A stretch of 64,000 nt of DNA from Sphagnum compactum (Eukaryota; Bryophyta; Sphagnopsida; Sphagnales): NCBI GenBank assembly GCA_965153455.1, contig OZ234493.1, positions 35,640,213 to 35,704,212 on the forward strand, in the 5' to 3' direction. The notes under the pieces were generated by a model. It was not told the origin of the DNA and did not search any database. It saw nothing but the letters and a program-made list of their open reading frames with translations. Positions within the stretch are counted from its first letter, which is position 1. Every line of letters starts with the position of its first letter. The position numbers were made by a program, and so were the translations under genes. This document shows, one piece after another, positions 59,685-64,000 of the stretch.

Positions 59685-61298
59685 ATGGAGGAAGAAGGTG
59701 GGATGTTACGTCTGACGAGTAAGGAGATCAGCCACGGTGGTCGAATCCCACGCAAGTTCACACAAGAAGCACAGGGAGCTGTGAAGGATATATCACCGCC
59801 TCTGGAATGGTATGGAGTGCCTGAAGCCACTCAGAGCTTAGTTGTAATCATGGAGGATCCTGATGTCCCTGACCCTGCAAATCCCATTGGAGTTCCGTGG
59901 GTACACTGGTAAGGCATGGTTCTTTCTCCTCTTCTGAGATTTCCTACACCACAGTAACTGTCATAACTGTAAGGCTACATCTATCTATCTATCTATCTAC
60001 ATGTGAGTTCAGTGTGCGTTCCTGTGTTGGTCTGGATACCTGCCGGCTATCACGAGAGATAGAAGGGAACGACTTTTGAACATACCAGCCTACTTTTCAA
60101 AACCTTCATACCCGTCTAGTCTTGATAATTGGCTCCAAGAGGCAGATATGTACCATACCAACACTGGTGCGTTCCTCATGAGAGTTAGGTTGGATACCTA
60201 TATTTGGCTGCTAAATGAACCCAGACTGGTGGGGATCGTTTTGGTTGTTTTGTTTGTGCAGGGTAGTGGTCAACATTCCACCCACATTGAAAGGTGCAGT
60301 GCATTAATCCTTAAGGTTCTTCCATTTCATTCTAGCATCTTCTTTGACAATTTGACCACTGATTTGAGATCTCATGAGCATTGTACCGAAGAACTAGAAC
60401 CCCAGTTCTGAATTGGGGAAAGAGTAGTGAGAAGGTTGCAATTAGGGTGAGAAGCTGCCATTGTGTGTGAGACTGATGAAGGGAAGATTGTGGGAAAATG
60501 CAACATGGAAATGTATGCTAAAAATCTTGGATTCTGATTTGTGGTGTTGTGTGATGATTGCAGGTTTGCCAGCAGGTTTCACTACAAAGGGGATAGATAG
60601 TGAAGAGGATGGTGAACTTGGGGAAATTCAGGAAGGGGTTAATGACTTCAAGGTGCCTGGATACAGGGGACCCAATCCTCCTTCAGGAGTTCACAGCTAC
60701 AGCATTAAGCTCTATGCTCTTGACACGAAGCTTAAAGTTGGCCGCAAGGTAAATGTTTCAAATTCCATTGCACATACTCTCACTAGCCCCACAACAACAT
60801 GCTTGATTGAAAATGCCATATGATGGATGTACTCAAGTTATCTAAAACCTCAAAGTTGACATGGATGCGTGTATTATATTTTCTCAAGGTCATTGATATA
60901 ATGCTGAATTTTTCTTCAACGAAAACAACATCAATCTTGGACTTCCCATGAGACCACTGTAGTAGATGAAAACAACATCAATCTGTGATTTCCCATGATG
61001 CAACTGTCTGATCTGTATCAAAGTAAATTGGTTGCAATTTTCAGAGTTTTGTCTCTTGATTATGCTACTGACTATGTATGTTTCTTTTGTGATGAATGGA
61101 ATGCAGCCATCACGAGACAAAGTCTTGGATGCCATGAGTGGCCATATTTTGGATGAAGCAGAGATTGTGGCAACTTATGGAAAGGAGAATTATGTAACAG
61201 GTCGTGACACCTACATTCCTCGGGATGCTCCTCATGGGGTTGGTCCAGGGCATCCAGAAGTGAAAGGTGGAAACCCAATGGGTCAATTACATCGCTGA
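59685..61298 (+). CDS. PEBP family protein (YbhB/YbcL type)
   Basis: Four exons join in frame into 210 residues: 59685-59908, 60262-60293, 60564-60748, 61107-61298 (TGA); all introns are GT-AG. Phosphatidylethanolamine-binding-protein fold of the bacterial YbhB/YbcL (Raf kinase inhibitor-like) branch, distinct from plant FT/TFL1. Key segments: GGRIPRKFT (about 18-26), DISPPLEWYGVPE (35-47), EDPDVPDPANP (about 57-67), WVHWVVVNIPP (72-82), GYRGPNPPSGVHSYSIKLYA (about 117-136, the conserved G-P-x-P-P and His of the ligand pocket), and a helix DAMSGHILDEAEIVATYGKE. It closely resembles a small Arabidopsis PEBP-family protein of about 160 residues (At5g01300, from memory). About 35-40 residues extend beyond that protein's end, rich in Gly/Pro/His (ending GNPMGQLHR). 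No signal peptide; likely cytosolic. Its biochemical role is not established. Confidence 0.88.
59979..60000. repeat. (ATCT)n microsatellite in PEBP intron 1
   Basis: About five ATCT units in the 353-bp first intron. Confidence 0.9.
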
Positions 61299-62004
61299 TG
61301 AGCACTGGAAACTTTTTACTTCATTGTACAAATACAGAAACTGATATGTTAAGTGTCACTATGTTCAAGGATTGACAAGTTTTTACCATGTATGATCGTC
61401 TAGCAGGAGTGGACTTGAATATTGAGCTTTGTCACAGTTGACAAACTCCTGCTACTATTTCTGCCAGTTTCAGAGCAATAACTCAACTCTTTGAACAATC
61501 TTGCAATGATCATGGGTTTTGCTATATTTCTTGTGTTGACTTCTTCATGATCTTATGCGGGAAGGTTATCGTTCAAATAATACACGCACCAAAAGTTTGG
61601 AGTTGGATTTCTTTTGCGCATTGAAATGTCCTTTGTATGTGACATATGTGCTTCATATCTATTTATGTAGCAAGGTAGTTTGCTTTGTTTTGTTTGTCAT
61701 GTTGAGATCTCACAAACCACAGCGCTTCATGCCATGCTCTTGGTATCTTTGGAAAGCTCTCAATGAGTAGGGGTCCACTGACTTGATTTGAGACTGTTTG
61801 GAGCTATGGTGTGGAAGCTATTGATTATTGAATCATTTTCTCAATGAAAACTAAATAAAATCACAATTGAAAACTTTATTAGAATTTGGGTCTATTCTAG
61901 AAATTCTACACACTCAGAAACATTTTGTGTGTGACCAGGCCTTTGTCTTAGGAGGCACTGAAATTGTTTCAGTAACTCTTGAACTACTGTTGCCATTTTA
62001 TGTT
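61299..62004. other. 3' flank of the PEBP gene
   Basis: Probably 3' UTR followed by intergenic DNA; no further gene is supported before the PPR fragment. Confidence 0.45.
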
Positions 62005-62103
62005 ACTTTTGTGGGGTTGTTGAATGCATGCGCTAGAGATGTGCTTGAAGAAGGTAGGTTTGCCCACGAGCAGATCATTGAAACTGGATGGGATTCATTC
62101 ATG
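62005..62103 (+). pseudogene. PPR (pentatricopeptide repeat) gene fragment
   Basis: The frame reads TFVGLLNACARDVLEEGRFA followed by HEQIIETGWDSFM and a stop. This matches one repeat of plant PLS-class PPR proteins, where the pattern 'TFV.LL.AC......EEG...H.(Q/E)II..G..SD' is standard. Only about one repeat survives, with the preceding residues unlike a PPR, so it is a fragment rather than a gene. PPR proteins act in organelle RNA processing and editing; this copy cannot. Confidence 0.6.
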
Positions 62104-62848
62104 TGATCTTTCGCAGATGTGTTAGTGAGTAGTATATGCATCATCAAGCATTCCAACAGTGCTTACTGCAGATGATCATGAACACACACTTGCTAGATGA
62201 CAAACAACTTCTAGCATTTTTGTGAACCCTAAAATCTGTTCAGTGATCCATCCTCGTTCTGTTTCACTATTTGATGGAGGTGGCTAGCTTTGCAGTTCTT
62301 TATCTAATTTTACTTGCAAGTCTTTACAATTGTTGCAAGCAGAGAATTTGTTGGGTGTCTTTTTTTGTTTTATTTTGTTTACTGTTTCTTGGTCTTTGTT
62401 CTCTGTTTTGTCTTTCTTCTTTGGAATTCTCTGTGGCTGGTTGAAGAAGTGTTAACCTCGATTTGCATTGACCTCACATTCGTGCCTTTTCATTGTGTCT
62501 CATCCTGTTCTCTTACATGCTATGGTTATTTTTTAGGTACAAGCCAAGCTTATTCTCAAGTATATCATTCCTGTCTTTCTGACTTGGAATAATAGATCTT
62601 TATTGCAATATGGCAAGAAAATATCCATTTTTAAAAAACTTGTGAGTACAACAGACTATTATAGTTGGTTGACTATATCAATTTCAGGTTATAATCCATT
62701 ATTCACTAAATTGAGATTGCTTCTAAGGTTTAAGTGATAATCCAAGGTTTGTGGAGGGTGTAATGGATATAGCAGGGAAAAGGTGCTTTAGTCTGGGCTT
62801 GGTGGCAAGATTTGAGCCTGCAATATGGGATCAAGGTGCTTGGATGTA

Positions 62849-62932
62849 TTAAGTGGTCAAGTTCTGTACTTGGAAGCACATGCATTTGGCATTTCTGCCA
62901 CATGCATTGGTTGCTACTTTAATGGTGCAGGT
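62849..62932 (+). pseudogene. Nitroreductase (SagB-like) gene fragment
   Basis: The frame reads LSGQVLYLEAHAFGISATCI followed by GCYFNGAG, then a GT that could be a splice donor. It resembles the 'GQ.LYL.A...G....GIG.(F/Y)' segment of SagB-type nitroreductase-like flavoproteins. Upstream similarity, if any, is in another frame (a TAA lies at the junction), and the next expected block is not visible. A fragment or decayed exon is more likely than a working gene. Confidence 0.35.
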
Positions 62933-63134
62933 TATTTTCTCCCTTTCTACTTGTTCCCAACTTTGCGCCTTGAGCTACTTAAATCAAAGTCCTATGTGTA
63001 CAATATCTCTATTTGTGAACAATCCTTATATGGACCTAGATCAAGATTGCAATGCACACTGCTATAATTCAACTGGGAAAGACTTTTTTATTGTTTTCAT
63101 CTGCATGTTTACATTTTGGATGTTGTGAGAGCAG

Positions 63135-63250
63135 ATGAGGACAAATTTGTCATGCTTGTATCAGGGTCAAAAATTGGAGGAAAATCTACAAATCTTCTTG
63201 AATTGCAACTGCTTCTGGATCACTTGACTGGTCATCTTGGTGAAGAAGAG
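63135..63250 (+). other. Unidentified exon-like segment
   Basis: Preceded by GTGAGAGCAG and followed by GTTTGA, this 116-bp stretch is open and reads DEDKFVMLVSGSKIGGKSTN then LLELQLLLDHLTGHLGEEE. The amphipathic, Leu-rich pattern looks like real coding sequence, but I do not recognise the family. It may belong to a gene continuing past the window or be another gene fragment. Confidence 0.3.
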
Positions 63251-64000
63251 GTTTGATCTATGCCCCAAATCAGTTTCTTGAGTTCATTGAAATCACAATT
63301 CTTGAAGGTAGGACCATACATTGTAGCTTTAATTTGGCAATGGTGGATTGGCATATCTGCACCTCTTCTAAGTTTTGCCATGTATCAAACACATGGTCAT
63401 CATATATATATTACATGGGGTAGCCTGATAAGGGTTTTACTTTTATCACAGCAGTAAGTAGGGATGGGTGTTAGACGCTGGTCCACATGCAGCAGCTCGT
63501 GCGACAGGCTTCGCTCCAATCCATTGGTGCTATGGTAGGAATTGGCATATCAGCCAATGAAAAGTGTCATATACATTGGTATACAGTGGATATGGATGGG
63601 TTGTAGTGGAATCTTCAAAGGCATAACATGATTGTGGATTTGCTTGATAACTGTGAAAGATTGACCAGGATCCAAAGATGGATGGTGATTACAGGAGTAG
63701 ACTTTGAGTTGTCAGGTTATGATGTTGTCATTGCTAGAGGTTTTGTCAACTTGCAAACAAACTTGTTGAATGGCCAAGTGCGTTGAGAAACTATCTTTTT
63801 CTGCATCTTTTGTTTGGTTGCCTTTTTCTCATGGATTATCCTTCTCCAATCCCGTTGATGTAATCTCCTTCTTGTCCCTCATGATCTTTTTTGTTCTATC
63901 TAAACTTGTGATGTCATATAAAATCACCTTGCTTCAAAGAGCAAGAAGACTAATGCATTGGTTTTGTGGACGACAGCCATTGTCAGCAGAGGAACAGGCC
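63251..64000. other. Window end, no recognised gene
   Basis: Only short open frames. The 63641-63786 stretch is open in places (VDFELSGYDVVIARGFVN) but unrecognised. Confidence 0.4.

Noticed and set aside
1-64000. CRISPR arrays, rRNA genes and functional tRNA genes
   Set aside because: The tandem arrays have no regular repeat-spacer design, no rRNA core sequences are seen, and the tRNA-like segments lack a closed cloverleaf.

Overview
This window reads as nuclear DNA of a land plant with swimming sperm, most likely a fern or another seed-free lineage. It is AT-rich and gene-poor, its genes are split by spliceosomal introns, and it is full of transposon relics and tandem repeats. The organism hint comes from a complete axonemal (inner-arm I1/f) dynein intermediate-chain gene of the DNAI3/WDR63/IC140 type, which plants keep only where sperm are flagellated. 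Bryophytes, lycophytes, ferns, cycads and Ginkgo all qualify. The repeat load and the style of a PPR gene fragment make me lean to fern, but the species is not determined.

Four intact protein genes can be supported. (1) A secreted Pro/Ser/Tyr repeat wall protein, + strand, 14679-15257. (2) The DNAI3-like gene, - strand, 22350-31384. I could build 18 coding exons that stay in frame and give 783 residues. (3) A second, shorter paralogue of the wall protein, + strand, 34368-34793. (4) A PEBP family protein of the YbhB/YbcL type, + strand, 59685-61298, with four exons and 210 residues. There is no operon-like organisation. The two wall-protein genes are a dispersed paralogue pair on either side of the dynein gene; the other genes have no evident functional link.

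The rest is repeats and decayed elements. 0-13 kb: one end of a small CACTA-type MITE, a telomere-like minisatellite (2590-3245), short tandem arrays and fold-back sequences. 13-22 kb: a hairpin-bearing inverted repeat, the first wall-protein gene, a 105-bp tandem duplication and a Ty3/gypsy pol relic. 22-31 kb: the dynein gene, whose intron 5 carries a 1.64-kb 5'-truncated reverse-transcriptase element bounded by a perfect 16-bp target duplication. 31-38 kb: a GC-richer island around the second wall-protein gene. 38.8-52.5 kb: a CACTA-rich block with two complete non-autonomous elements (TSDs ATA and AAA), one related fragment, two nested copies of a 154-bp MITE and a hAT transposase relic. 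52.5-59 kb: AT-rich DNA with a poly-C island. 59-64 kb: the PEBP gene behind three CACGTG boxes, then fragments of a PPR gene, a nitroreductase-like gene and an unidentified exon.

The strongest new observations are the exactly bounded retroelement insertion next to a splice donor in the dynein gene, the reconstructed CACTA/MITE family with target duplications, and the paired wall-protein genes that share a short motif just after the signal peptide. All identifications rest on reading the sequence and remembered family patterns; no database search was run.
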